This document shows, piece by piece, positions 34,017 through 41,945 of a DNA stretch of 64,000 nt. Made by a program: the position numbers and the translations under genes. The DNA lies in NCBI RefSeq assembly GCF_036199905.1, contig NZ_CP108109.1, forward strand, positions 5,889,501 to 5,953,500, written 5' to 3'. Within the stretch, counting starts at the first letter, position 1, and each line of letters opens with the position of its first letter. A model generated the notes under the pieces. The model had not been told where the DNA came from, did not search any database, and was given only the letters and a program-made list of their open reading frames with translations. This stretch comes from Streptomyces sp. NBC_00223 (GTDB taxonomy: Bacteria; Actinomycetota; Actinomycetes; Streptomycetales; Streptomycetaceae).

Positions 34017-34120
34017 GCGGCTAAGCCACGAATAGGGTTCCGGCAAATATGGGAAGTGTTGCCGATTCCTTTTTCTGAAACTCACGGTCCGCCGACGGAG
34101 TCGGGGGGCCGTCACGAAAT

Positions 34121-34411
34121 CAGGTGGACCGCGCCACCGACGCCCTCGCCACCTCCGTCGACCGCGCCGCCCCGTGAGACCAGGCCGTCCGCTCCGGCCG
34201 CCTGGCCACCGCCCGCCTCGCCGGCAAGGACCTCGACGGCGCACTCGACGCAGCGAACCACGGGCTCGTACTTCCCGAAGGCAACGTCCAGTCCGTACGA
34301 GCCGTCGACCGGCTCAGGAAGTTCGAGGGCTACCTCAAACCCCACTACTCCGAACCGGCCGTCGCCGAATTCCGCGACCGCCTCAGGGCCCTGCCTGCCA
34401 TGACGGCGTAG
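34121..34411 (+). pseudogene. C-terminal remnant of a TPR-type regulator
   Basis: The frame ending at TAG 34409 reads QVDRATDALATSVDRAAP, an in-frame TGA (34175), then RLATARLAGKDLDGALDAAN and EFRDRLRALPAMTA. This helical, Ala/Leu/Arg-rich pattern resembles the C-terminal tetratricopeptide-like end of streptomycete XRE-type regulators. No N-terminal DNA-binding part is present. Confidence 0.45.
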
Positions 34412-34863
34412 ATACCGAGCCTTCAGGCGACAGGGTCTGGGCTACCTGCGGCGCAAGAGGCCGCTTGACCGGAGCTGGTTACCGGGTCAGGCGGCCTTCT
34501 GTTGAGGGCGGTCAGACGTTGAAGCGGAACGAATGCCGGCTCGACCCGACCCGCGGCGGAGCACCGCACAAGCCTCTGAACAGGAATTTCCTTGTTGGCG
34601 AGCGATTGCACGCGACGGTCGCCGTCAGATGTCCTGCGGACTACCTGCGGACCGGCACACGGCAACCACAGAGGCCGGTTCGTCTCTCGGCCCGATGCCA
34701 CGGAGACACAGCCAGGACAACCCTCGATGGTGATGACAAAGTGGTGGCGAGCTCACTCTCGAGACCGCGACGACACACCGCGGTTCGTGTGGACGCCCTG
34801 CCCGGCAAGCCGCCGAGCAGGGCGTCCACCCATGTCAGAGCCGCACGGCGACGCGCCGACGTC
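34412..34863. other. Gene-free spacer with two hairpins
   Basis: Hairpins lie at 34458-34497 (13-bp arms, one wobble) and 34789-34829 (perfect 13-bp arms GTGGACGCCCTGC and GCAGGGCGTCCAC). No convincing coding frame was found. Confidence 0.4.
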
Positions 34864-34980
34864 TACCCGGGCATGAACTTCACACTGCCTGCGCGGGGGC
34901 GGTGAATGTCCCGGGGCTCCCGTTGCTCAGGTGAAGCCGGCGACGAAGCCGCCGTGCGCGGGGCCGGGGGTGTCCGTACG
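34864..34980. repeat. 117-bp direct repeat, right copy
   Basis: Same orientation and 97% identical to 23144-23260. It ends at GTCCGTACG, exactly where the left copy runs into superoxide-dismutase-like codons. Here the following sequence is unrelated and leads to the hoxN terminator. Confidence 0.9.
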
Positions 34981-35029
34981 TGCGCGCCCGGCCGATGGGT
35001 CACCCCCAGCCGCGGGAAGCGCATGACGA

Positions 35030-35069
35030 ACGGGTCGTCCGTACGGCGGGAACCGTACGGACGACCCGT
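35030..35069 (-). terminator. Terminator of the HoxN-type transporter gene
   Basis: A perfect 17-bp stem (35030-35046 with 35053-35069) closes a 6-base loop, 24 bases after the gene's stop on the minus strand. There is no long T tract. Confidence 0.75.
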
Positions 35070-35093
35070 GTGATCGCTGGACGAGGTCGGGCC

Positions 35094-36230
35094 TCAGTCG
35101 GCCGGCTGTCCTGCGGTGCTCAGCCCGGCCGACCACTTCTCCTCGATGTTGCCGAACTTCCACACCGCCAGCGCGGTGGCCCAGGTGAGGAAGAACAGAC
35201 CGACGATGACGTAGCCGATGATGTTGAGGTCGAGGCCGCCGACCCAGTCCCAGAAGGCGCCGTGCAGCTCGGCCTTCTCCCCGATGAGGCCGAGGAGTTC
35301 GACGGTGCCGATGATCAGGGCGACGGCCACCGACAGGCCGGTGATGGTGAGGTTGTAGTAGACCTTGCGGACGGGCTTGGAGAAGGCCCACTCGTAGGCG
35401 AAGTTCATGAACGAGCCGTCGATGGTGTCCAGCAGGCACATCCCGGCGGCGAAGAGGACCGGCAGGCACAGGATCGCGTACCAGGGCAGCCCGGAGGCGG
35501 CGCCGGAGCCGGCCAGGACCAGCAGGGCGATCTCGGTGGCGGTGTCGAAGCCCAGGCCGAAGAGCAGGCCGATCGGGTACATCTGCCAGGGGCTGGTGAC
35601 GGACTTCATCAGCCGACCGAGCAACCGGTTCATGAAGCCGCGGTTGTTGAGCTGCTCCTCCAGCGCGGCCTCGTCGAAGTGGCCCTGGCGCATGCGGCGG
35701 AAGACCTTCCAGATCCCGGCCAGGATCAGCAGGTTCACGAAGGCGATGACGTACAGGAACGTGCCCGAGACGGTGGTGCCGATCCAGCCGGTGACGCTGT
35801 GGAGCGCGGAGTCGTCGTTCTCCACCGGGTTCGCCAGGGACTTGATGCCGAGCGAGAGCAGGAGCGCCAGGGCGAAGACGATGCTGGAGTGACCGAGCGA
35901 GAACCAGAAGCCCACCGACAGCGGGCGCTTGCCCTCGCCCATCAGCTTGCGCGTGGTGTTGTCGATCGCCGCGATGTGGTCGGCGTCGAAGGCGTGCCGC
36001 ATACCGAGCGTGTACGCGGTGACGCCGATGCCGATGCCGAAGGTCTTGGTGCCGAGGCTGTAGTGCTGCGGGGCGACGATCGCCACCAGCGTGAACCAGC
36101 CGATGACATGCAGCGCCACGATGAACGCGGCCATGCCGCCGAGCCGGGTCCACTCGGCTCTGGTCATCGCGCCGGATATTCGGCGCCAGCGAGAACCGTT
36201 GGCGGGCCGGGCGGGTGCGGTGGTGGTCAT
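35094..36230 (-). CDS. High-affinity nickel/cobalt permease, HoxN/NixA family
   Basis: This 378-residue protein has about eight membrane segments. It carries the family signature MRHAFDADHIAAIDN (HX4DH metal motif in helix II), then GFWFSLGHSSIVFALAL, LGFDTATEIALL and AGMCLLDTIDGSFMNFAYEW. It imports Ni2+ or Co2+ for enzymes such as urease, hydrogenase or Ni-superoxide dismutase. The ATG at 36230 gives the normal N-terminus. A Nur-box-like palindrome about 50 bases upstream suggests repression by nickel-loaded Nur. Confidence 0.93.
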   Translation of the reverse strand: MTTTAPARPANGSRWRRISGAMTRAEWTRLGGMAAFIVALHVIGWFTLVAIVAPQHYSLGTKTFGIGIGVTAYTLGMRHAFDADHIAAIDNTTRKLMGEGKRPLSVGFWFSLGHSSIVFALALLLSLGIKSLANPVENDDSALHSVTGWIGTTVSGTFLYVIAFVNLLILAGIWKVFRRMRQGHFDEAALEEQLNNRGFMNRLLGRLMKSVTSPWQMYPIGLLFGLGFDTATEIALLVLAGSGAASGLPWYAILCLPVLFAAGMCLLDTIDGSFMNFAYEWAFSKPVRKVYYNLTITGLSVAVALIIGTVELLGLIGEKAELHGAFWDWVGGLDLNIIGYVIVGLFFLTWATALAVWKFGNIEEKWSAGLSTAGQPAD

Positions 36231-36280
36231 GCGTTCGTCCTTCGTGGTCGTGGCCGGGGCAAGCTAGACGCGCACTCCTA

Positions 36281-36305
36281 CTTATTGCAAGCCAATGGCA
36301 ATAAG
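36281..36305 (-). promoter_or_regulatory. Nur-box-like palindrome (nickel-responsive operator)
   Basis: CTTATTGC and GCAATAAG form a perfect 8-bp inverted repeat around a 9-base centre. The inner part TTGCAA-GCCAA-TGGCAA (36285-36301) fits the known streptomycete Nur pattern of TTGCAA half-sites spaced by 5, with one mismatch. It lies between the nickel permease and a small divergent frame and would cover promoters in both directions. Confidence 0.65.
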
Positions 36306-36350
36306 GGGTGTACGTCTCATCCCCGTGCTGTGAACAGGAGGAACGGAACA

Positions 36351-36620
36351 GTGAAACCGCCCACGACCACTACTCGCGCCGGTCACCGGGAGGCGCTGAA
36401 GGAACGTGGCGCGCGCCGCATTGGCGCACGCCTGGCCGACGGCATCGGACCGGCGGTCGCGAAGGCGTTCGTGGGTAACGGTGAACCGAAACGGCGAGGC
36501 GAAACTCAGTGGTGCTGGGCCCGAACGAGCTCCGGCCGTGTCCTGCTCATGTACCAACCGTCGACGCGGGGCCCGATGAGGTCGGACGGCCAGCCTGCCA
36601 GCTCGACAGCGGCGTCGTAG
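36351..36620 (+). CDS. Possible small basic protein divergent from the nickel permease
   Basis: A strong ribosome binding site (GGAGGAA, 6 bases before) precedes the GTG at 36351. The first about 45 residues (VKPPTTTTRAGHREALKERG, then ARRIGARLADGIGPAVAKAF) look like a genuine small basic protein. After about 36480 the frame runs antisense to the DUF5996 gene and looks random, so the real gene may have been truncated. It would share the Nur-box region with the permease. Family unknown. Confidence 0.4.
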   Translation: MKPPTTTTRAGHREALKERGARRIGARLADGIGPAVAKAFVGNGEPKRRGETQWCWARTSSGRVLLMYQPSTRGPMRSDGQPASSTAAS

Positions 36621-37462
36621 ACGGCGTCACCGAACGTCACGATGGCCTGGCGCGGGTCGGTGGTCTCCCCGAGTTTGTCCCACGGCAGAAGAACCAGACC
36701 GGCATCGGCATTCCAGACCGCGCCGTCGACACCCCAGGACCAGCCGTCGAGGCCGTCCGGCTGAGGCCAGATGTAGGCGTACATACCGGCGCTGGGCGCC
36801 GTGGCAGCCCCGAAGGAGAACCCCACCGCCACGTACTCCTTGAGCTGGGCGTTCCGCATGAACGTCGGACGATCGGGCGGCGGCGGCTCGGTGGGCTGCC
36901 CCCGGTGCCGCGTGGCGGACAGGTCGAAGCCGCCCCACATCACACCGACCCGGGGGCGGTGCCCGAGGAAGGGCGCCTGCCACGTTTCGAGTCCGTCGGC
37001 GGCGAGGTTCAACGCCTCCCACATCAGCTGGGCCGCGCCGTGATCCCAGGTGCGTTCGACGCGATCGTCCTCGAAAGTCGGCTCGCAATCCGGAATCTCG
37101 CAGATCAGCGAGGTACGCGGCCGGTGTATGCCCAGCTCGGCCGCCGCGTCGCGGAACGCCGTATAGAACGTGGCGACTGATCCCTTTGCCAAGGGCACCA
37201 TCCGCGAGCCCGTGTCGGCCTCGATGACCACGTCGCCGTCGAGCAGGCGGCAGTGCACCGTGAAGGTCACTCCTCGCTGCCGAAACGTCGGTGTCCTGAG
37301 CCCGCGGGGGGTGACGTCGAGGACGACGTTCCCCCAGCCGACTTCGAAGGGCTCGTCGAGGGTGTACTTGCCTGCGACCTGTACCACCCGGTTGACGTAT
37401 CCGACCATGGACGCCAGGTCCTCGTAGACCAGCGTCGGCCATCCACTGCGACGTTCGCTCAC
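36506..37462 (-). CDS. DUF5996 family protein
   Basis: This 318-residue cytosolic protein matches DUF5996 with the opening WPTLVYEDLASMVGYVNRV and segments VHCRLLDGDVVIEADTGSR and YAYIWPQPDG. No enzymatic function is known to me for the family. The GTG at 37462 has GGGAGG upstream. It is a single-gene unit; the 3' end overlaps a small plus-strand frame. Confidence 0.85.
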   Translation of the reverse strand: MSERRSGWPTLVYEDLASMVGYVNRVVQVAGKYTLDEPFEVGWGNVVLDVTPRGLRTPTFRQRGVTFTVHCRLLDGDVVIEADTGSRMVPLAKGSVATFYTAFRDAAAELGIHRPRTSLICEIPDCEPTFEDDRVERTWDHGAAQLMWEALNLAADGLETWQAPFLGHRPRVGVMWGGFDLSATRHRGQPTEPPPPDRPTFMRNAQLKEYVAVGFSFGAATAPSAGMYAYIWPQPDGLDGWSWGVDGAVWNADAGLVLLPWDKLGETTDPRQAIVTFGDAVYDAAVELAGWPSDLIGPRVDGWYMSRTRPELVRAQHH

Positions 37463-37709
37463 GGAGAGCCTCCCAGTGCGTCGATGGGGTCAGGCAGGCG
37501 GGGACGCCACGTCACCGTGGGTCGCAGGGGCTCGGACACCGCGGCGCGATCCCAGAGCCATTTTCGCACGCACGTCACGGCCCCGCCGGGTGGGAATGCC
37601 GGGCGGCCACCCGCGCCATACGCTCGGTATATGTCCGATTTCCATCTCCGAAGACGCGTCAGCCGAGGACTTCCCGCCTGAACCGCGTCTCACGAAAGAG
37701 GCATCCCTC

Positions 37710-38069
37710 ATGGCACACCAGCAGATCCCGGGTCTGGATCCGACCGCAACGCCCAGCGGGAGCGGGTGCGTGGACTGCTTGGCGGGGGACGGGCCGGGGT
37801 GGTGGTTCCACCTGCGGCGCTGCGCCGCCTGCGGGCACATCGGATGCTGCGACTCCTCGCCCGGGCAGCATGGCACGAAACACGCGCGCGAGGCCGGACA
37901 CCCTCTGCTGACCAGCTTCGAACCGGGCGAGGACTGGTTCTGGAACATCGAGACGAATCAGTACTACGAGGGGCCGGAGCTGGCCCCGCCCACCGCGCAC
38001 CCGGCCTCGCAGTCCACTCCGGGCCCCCGAGACAAGGTCCCTGGGGACTGGGAGCGGCAGCTCCACTGA
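37710..38069 (+). CDS. UBP-type zinc-finger protein
   Basis: This 119-residue protein is essentially one ZnF-UBP domain. The metal ligands are visible in GCVDC, RRCAACGHIGCCD and QHGTKHAREAGHP. In bacteria such stand-alone domains are common in actinomycetes and their role is unknown; in eukaryotes the fold binds ubiquitin tails, which does not apply here. The ATG at 37710 is preceded by AAAGAGG. Confidence 0.85.
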   Translation: MAHQQIPGLDPTATPSGSGCVDCLAGDGPGWWFHLRRCAACGHIGCCDSSPGQHGTKHAREAGHPLLTSFEPGEDWFWNIETNQYYEGPELAPPTAHPASQSTPGPRDKVPGDWERQLH

Positions 38070-38268
38070 CCGCGCTCGATCGTCGGACTCCCCGGTCCGG
38101 GGAGCCAAATCCGCCGGACCGGGTCCGACGCCAGAAGCGCCGCACCGGACCGTACTTTCCCGAGTGCCCGCCGCGCCACGCGTAGAGCGGGCGACGCGGG
38201 CCACCGACGACTCCGGCAACGACGCGCTGGGCGGGTCCTTTTGCTTGTCGTGTGACGGCGGCAGCCTG

Positions 38269-38923
38269 TCAGTTTTGCGGGGCTTCGAGTTCCAGTTCGT
38301 CGGCCCAGGACTCGATCGCGGAACGCAGGCGGGTGACGGCTTCGGCGTCGAGGTCGTACTTCATGTAGTCCTCGTCGTCCCAGCGTCTTGAGGCGCGGAG
38401 GGCTTGGGCGAACATGGGGCGGTCGAAGCCCGGGTCTCGTTCCTCGGCCAGGCGTAGGAGGTCGTCGGCCGAGTAACGTCCGCTGGTGAGGGCGGCGTGG
38501 ACATCGACGTAGTCGCGGGCTTCCGCGCGGGAGTAGAGGGCGGAGACCTTGTTGGCGACGGCGTCGTCGGGGTGTAGGACGGGGCCGATTCCCATCATGA
38601 CGGGCGGCTCAGCACGCCAGTCGTAGCCCATCTCCACCTTTGTCTGCCGACCGTCTTCATCGGTGACCAGAAGGCGCGCGAAGGAGTCTCCAGATCGCAT
38701 CACCTCGACCGTCAGTCCGTCGGACGTGTAGGCGTCCCGTACTGCGTTCACCGCAGCGTCGAATCTTTGCGGATCACCCTGATCGGTGAAGAGATCGACG
38801 TCGTCGGAGACACGGTCGAGGATGCCGTGGGCCTGTACTGCGTATCCGCCGGCGAGGACAAAGCCGTCCTCGGCCGGTAGCCGCCAGGGCGAGTCGGGTC
38901 AGAGGGACGTGGAGGTGGTCCAT
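38269..38923 (-). pseudogene. AbiEii-type nucleotidyltransferase toxin, frameshifted
   Basis: The N-terminus starts at ATG 38923 (MDHLHVPLTRLALA), but the body is in another frame, from LPAEDGFVLAGGYAVQAHG through DRVSDDVDLF to the end at 38269. One base has been lost or gained near 38880; the body frame has a TGA just upstream and no start codon. The DDVDLF motif, DEDYMKYDLD region and overall length fit AbiEii/AbiGii nucleotidyltransferases. It lies 10 bases after the probable partner gene. Either the toxin is inactivated, a shorter product starts at the GTG near 38751, or there is a sequence error. Confidence 0.7.
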
Positions 38924-38933
38924 GCGGATCACA

Positions 38934-39260
38934 CTATGCGGCGGCAGCGGACCTCATCTGGGGGAATCTCTCCTGCCACAGCGATTTCGCGCGTACGGGC
39001 AGCCACAGCGAGGGCCACAGGTGCAGCAGCAATCCTGCGTCAAGAAACCGCCGCAGTTCAGAGATGTCCATGGACTCGCGGATCACTGTCTCGTAGAGGC
39101 GACGCCGGTCCTTGTCGACAGAGAGGTCGTAGCGGCGTTGCTGGGACCAGTCGAGGCTTGTGGGCAGGTCTACGATCCCGTCGGTCCGCCCGGTCAGTTC
39201 GCTGAGCGACTCCGGAACGGTGTACGGGCGGATGTCCGCGTAGCGTGCCCCTACCTGCAT
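38934..39260 (-). CDS. Partner (antitoxin-like) gene of the AbiEii system
   Basis: This 108-residue protein (MQVGARYADIRPYTVPESLS at the start, ending LWQERFPQMRSAAAA) is of a type that I recall as commonly preceding AbiEii-like nucleotidyltransferase genes in streptomycetes. It is predicted to act as the antitoxin or regulatory partner. The ATG at 39260 lacks a good Shine-Dalgarno site, so a leaderless transcript is possible. It ends 10 bases before the toxin start. Confidence 0.6.
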   Translation of the reverse strand: MQVGARYADIRPYTVPESLSELTGRTDGIVDLPTSLDWSQQRRYDLSVDKDRRRLYETVIRESMDISELRRFLDAGLLLHLWPSLWLPVRAKSLWQERFPQMRSAAAA

Positions 39261-39465
39261 ACAGGCAGTATGCCCCGCGTGGCCGGGGAGACGCGACTGT
39301 GCCGAGGCAGTCCCGGTGGCGTGAGGGTCCCCGCCGCTGTGGCCCGGCTGTCGTCTTTCCGCGCCATGAATACGCCACAGACTGCGGAAAATCACCCTCG
39401 GCGAAGCATTCTGCGAACCACGCGCATCTGAAACGACCTGGGTGGCCGTGCGACATGAAAAAAAT

Positions 39466-39508
39466 AAAAGCCCGTCAGACTTGTGTTTCCACAAGTCAAC
39501 GGGCTTTT
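39466..39508 (-). terminator. Terminator of the tRNA-Arg gene
   Basis: AAAAGCCCGT..GACTTGTG (39466-39485) pairs with CACAAGTC..ACGGGCTTTT (39490-39508) with a 1-2-base bulge. Read on the minus strand it ends in a T tract immediately after the tRNA. Confidence 0.85.
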
Positions 39509-39515
39509 CCGGAAG

Positions 39516-39587
39516 TGCCCCCGGCAGGATTCGAACCTGCGCACACGGCTCCGGAGGCCGTTGCTCTATCCCCTGAGCTACGGGGGC
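39516..39587 (-). tRNA. tRNA-Arg (anticodon CCG)
   Basis: On the minus strand the cloverleaf reads acceptor GCCCCCG/CGGGGGC, D arm GCTC..GAGC, anticodon stem ACGGC/GCCGT with loop CTCCGGA (anticodon CCG, reading CGG), and T arm GCAGG-TTCGAAT-CCTGC. The discriminator base is A and CCA is not encoded. Confidence 0.97.
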
Positions 39588-39955
39588 GACGGGAAGAACA
39601 CTACCAGCTTGGGGAGGGTGGGCCGCACAGGGTTTGGGGTGGGGCGAGGGGTGCCAAGAGGGGGCCACGCCGGGGGTGCTCGGTGCGCGGGCGTCGCTTT
39701 CGCCGGCGGCGCCACCACGCGGCGGCAGCCGACGCGGCACCCCCCGGGTGGGCGCTCCCGGATGAGGGCGCGGCACCCCCAAGGTGGGTGGTACGGCGGC
39801 GGTGGGGGGAGGGGTGGGTCCCACCATTACCCACCCGCCAGGCAGGGGTGGGTTCAAGCGTTGCTCCCCTGCGGGGCGGGGTGGGTTCACCCGTCGCGGG
39901 GAAGAAATGGGCAAAACGCGGACGCATCGCGAGGGGCGCGCCTACGATTTCTGGT
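39588..39955. other. G-rich spacer and promoter of the response-regulator gene
   Basis: No gene is seen. The sequence is low-complexity, with many GGGTGGG-like runs. TACGAT (39943-39948) is a good -10 whose start point would fall at about the GTG at 39956. Confidence 0.45.
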
Positions 39956-40408
39956 GTGGCGGGCGCGTCCGGCCGGGTACTTGTTGTCGATGACAACAAG
40001 GTGATCCGGCAACTGATCAGGGTCAACCTTGAGCTGGAGGGCTTCGAGGTCGTGACCGCGGCTGATGGTGCCGAGTGCCTGGAGATCGTGCACAGCGTAC
40101 GGCCCGATGTCGTCACCCTCGACGTGGCCATGCCCCGGCTCGACGGCGTACGGACCGCCGCGCGGCTGCGGGCCGACGCGCGCACCCGGGAGGTGGGGAT
40201 CGTGATGGTCACGGCCGGGTCGTTGCCCGAGGGTACGGGCGGGCCCTGCGGGATCGACGCCTTCGTCGCCAAGCCCTTCGAGCCCGCGCTGCTGGTCGAG
40301 ACGGTACGTCGGCTGCTCGGCCGCGAGCCCCTGGCGCCGCCCGCCGGGCCCACCGAGCAACCGCCCGAGCAGCCCCGCGGCCAGGCCGCCACCGCCCCCG
40401 GGCCGTAG
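39956..40408 (+). CDS. Stand-alone CheY-like response regulator
   Basis: This 150-residue protein is a single receiver domain plus a Pro/Gln-rich tail. The acidic pocket is in VLVVDDNK, the phosphoacceptor Asp in VVTLDVAMP, Thr/Ser in VMVTAG and the Lys in FVAKPFEP. It has no DNA-binding output domain and no neighbouring kinase. The GTG at 39956 lies about 8 bases after a good -10 (TACGAT), so translation is probably leaderless. It stands between tRNA-Arg and nrtL. Confidence 0.85.
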   Translation: MAGASGRVLVVDDNKVIRQLIRVNLELEGFEVVTAADGAECLEIVHSVRPDVVTLDVAMPRLDGVRTAARLRADARTREVGIVMVTAGSLPEGTGGPCGIDAFVAKPFEPALLVETVRRLLGREPLAPPAGPTEQPPEQPRGQAATAPGP

Positions 40409-40737
40409 GCCCGCTCCTACCGCATTCCGTCCCCGTCGGTGCCCACGCGACCCGCGCCTTGCATACGCCGCGCCCCTAACCGGTTCGCGCCCGCGCGCCC
40501 CCCGCGCCCGCGCGCCTCAGCGCCTGACCTCGGCCCGCTCCCCGCGCGCCCGCGCACACCCCACCCACCCGCGTCCGTCCGCACCCGCGCGCTCGCGCGG
40601 GTGAGTCACGCGCGAACCCCTCCGCCGCGCGTCGCCCGGCGCGCGACCCCCGCCGCCCCCGCGACCCGTACGCGCCCCCCGTCCCACCCCGCAAACCCAC
40701 TGGCCACCCCACCCCCCGCCTCGCCTACCCTTTCCCC
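40409..40737. other. Very C-rich gene-free spacer
   Basis: Low-complexity Cys/Pro/Arg-codon-like sequence of CGCG and CCCC runs. Open frames here are shadows of extreme composition and match no family I know. Confidence 0.5.
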
Positions 40738-41842
40738 GTGACCCCCGCCGAGCTGTCCCGGACCGTCCTTGCGACGGTGCGCCGTGCCGTCGCCGCGGGC
40801 GAGTTCGCCGTGGCGGTACCCGAGCGGATCGTCGTACAACGGCCCCCGCGCCCCGGCTGCGGGGACTACGCGACCAACGTGGCCCTCCAGCTCGCCGGGC
40901 CGGCCGGGCGGACACCGTACGAGGTCGCGGAGATCCTCGGGCGGCGGCTCAGCCGGGAGCCGGGCATCGCCCAGGTCGAGATCGCGGGCGCCGGCTTCCT
41001 CAACATCACGCTCAGCGCGTCGGCGTACGGGGACGTGGTCCGCCAGGTACGCGCCCAGCCGGACGAGTACGGTCACGGCGACGGCCTCGCCGACGAGGCC
41101 GTGACCATGACAACCCCGCCCGTCGCCCCCGGCACCGCCCCCGCCGCCCCGAGCACCCCGCCCGCCGCCCCCCCGGGCCAGGACCCGGCACCGGGCCCGA
41201 CCTCGCCCCCCAGCCGCGCCCCCCTCGTCGCCGACGTCGTCAACCGCCTCCTCCGCGCCACCGGCGCCCGCCCCGGCCCCCCGGAGACCGTCACCGTCGC
41301 CGAGCCCGCGCCCGAGCCCGCGCCACCCCCACCACCCGCGCTCCCCCCCCAAACGGCACCACCCCCTCCCGCCCGACGAGACCCACTGGGCCCTGCTCCG
41401 CCCCCCGGCCGAGGACACCCCCCGCCTCACCCCCGACCTCCTCGTCCAGCGCGAGTGCAACCCCCTCTTCCGCGTGCGCTACGCCCACTCCCGCACCCGC
41501 GCCCTGCTGCGCAACGCCCACGACCTGGGCGTCGAGATCGAGGCGCCGGCCCAGGACCCGTACCGCCACCCCGCCGAGACCGAACTCCTCGGCCTGCTCG
41601 CCGACTACCCCCGCGTCATCGAGACCGCCGCCCGCCGCCGCGCCCCCGACCGGGTCGCCCGGCATCTGGAACGGCTGGCCGACGCGTTCTTCCGGTTCCA
41701 CGACGAGTGCGACCCGCTGCCCAAGGGGGACGAGAAACCCTCGGCCGTCCACGCCGCCCGTATCCGCCTCGCCGACGCGACGGGCATCGTGCTCGCCGAC
41801 GGCCTGCGCATGCTCGGCATCAGCGCCCCCGACCACATGTGA
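40738..41842 (+). pseudogene. nrtL: ArgS-related anticodon-binding protein NrtL, split by a frameshift
   Basis: The first frame starts at GTG 40738 and carries the arginyl-tRNA-synthetase N-terminal domain (GDYATNVALQLAGPAG, then VEIAGAGFLNITLS). It then enters a Pro/Ala-rich linker. At a run of eight Cs (41343-41350) the homologous frame changes, and the second frame continues PPDETHWALLRPPAEDTPRL and YAHSRTRALLRNAHDLG, the DALR-type anticodon-binding domain, to 41842. There is no catalytic HIGH/KMSKS domain, as normal for NrtL. The break may be a sequencing error, slippage-prone variation or real loss. Its place beside tRNA-Arg and lysA is the usual streptomycete one. Confidence 0.8.
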
Positions 41843-41945
41843 CCGCACCCACCCGCCCGCGCCCACCCGCCCGCGCAAACGCCGCCGCGCCGGCCCGGCG
41901 CCCCCGCCCGCAAGTGAACCCGCAAGTGACCCAAGAGAGACCCAC

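Noticed and set aside
19990..34411. CRISPR array in the accessory region
   Set aside because: No regularly spaced 25-40-bp direct repeats were seen; the only long repeats are the two 117-bp copies.
35030..35069. Long inverted repeat near the right 117-bp repeat as a transposon end
   Set aside because: It lies just after the permease stop, has a short loop and fits a terminator; no matching copy exists at the left repeat.
39516..39587. tRNA-Arg as attachment site of an integrated element
   Set aside because: No second copy of the tRNA 3' end was noticed nearby and no integrase gene adjoins it; the flanking genes are chromosomal core.
40439..40741. Pro/Arg-rich open frame between the response regulator and nrtL
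   Set aside because: Extreme composition, no ribosome site and no resemblance to proteins; treated as spacer.
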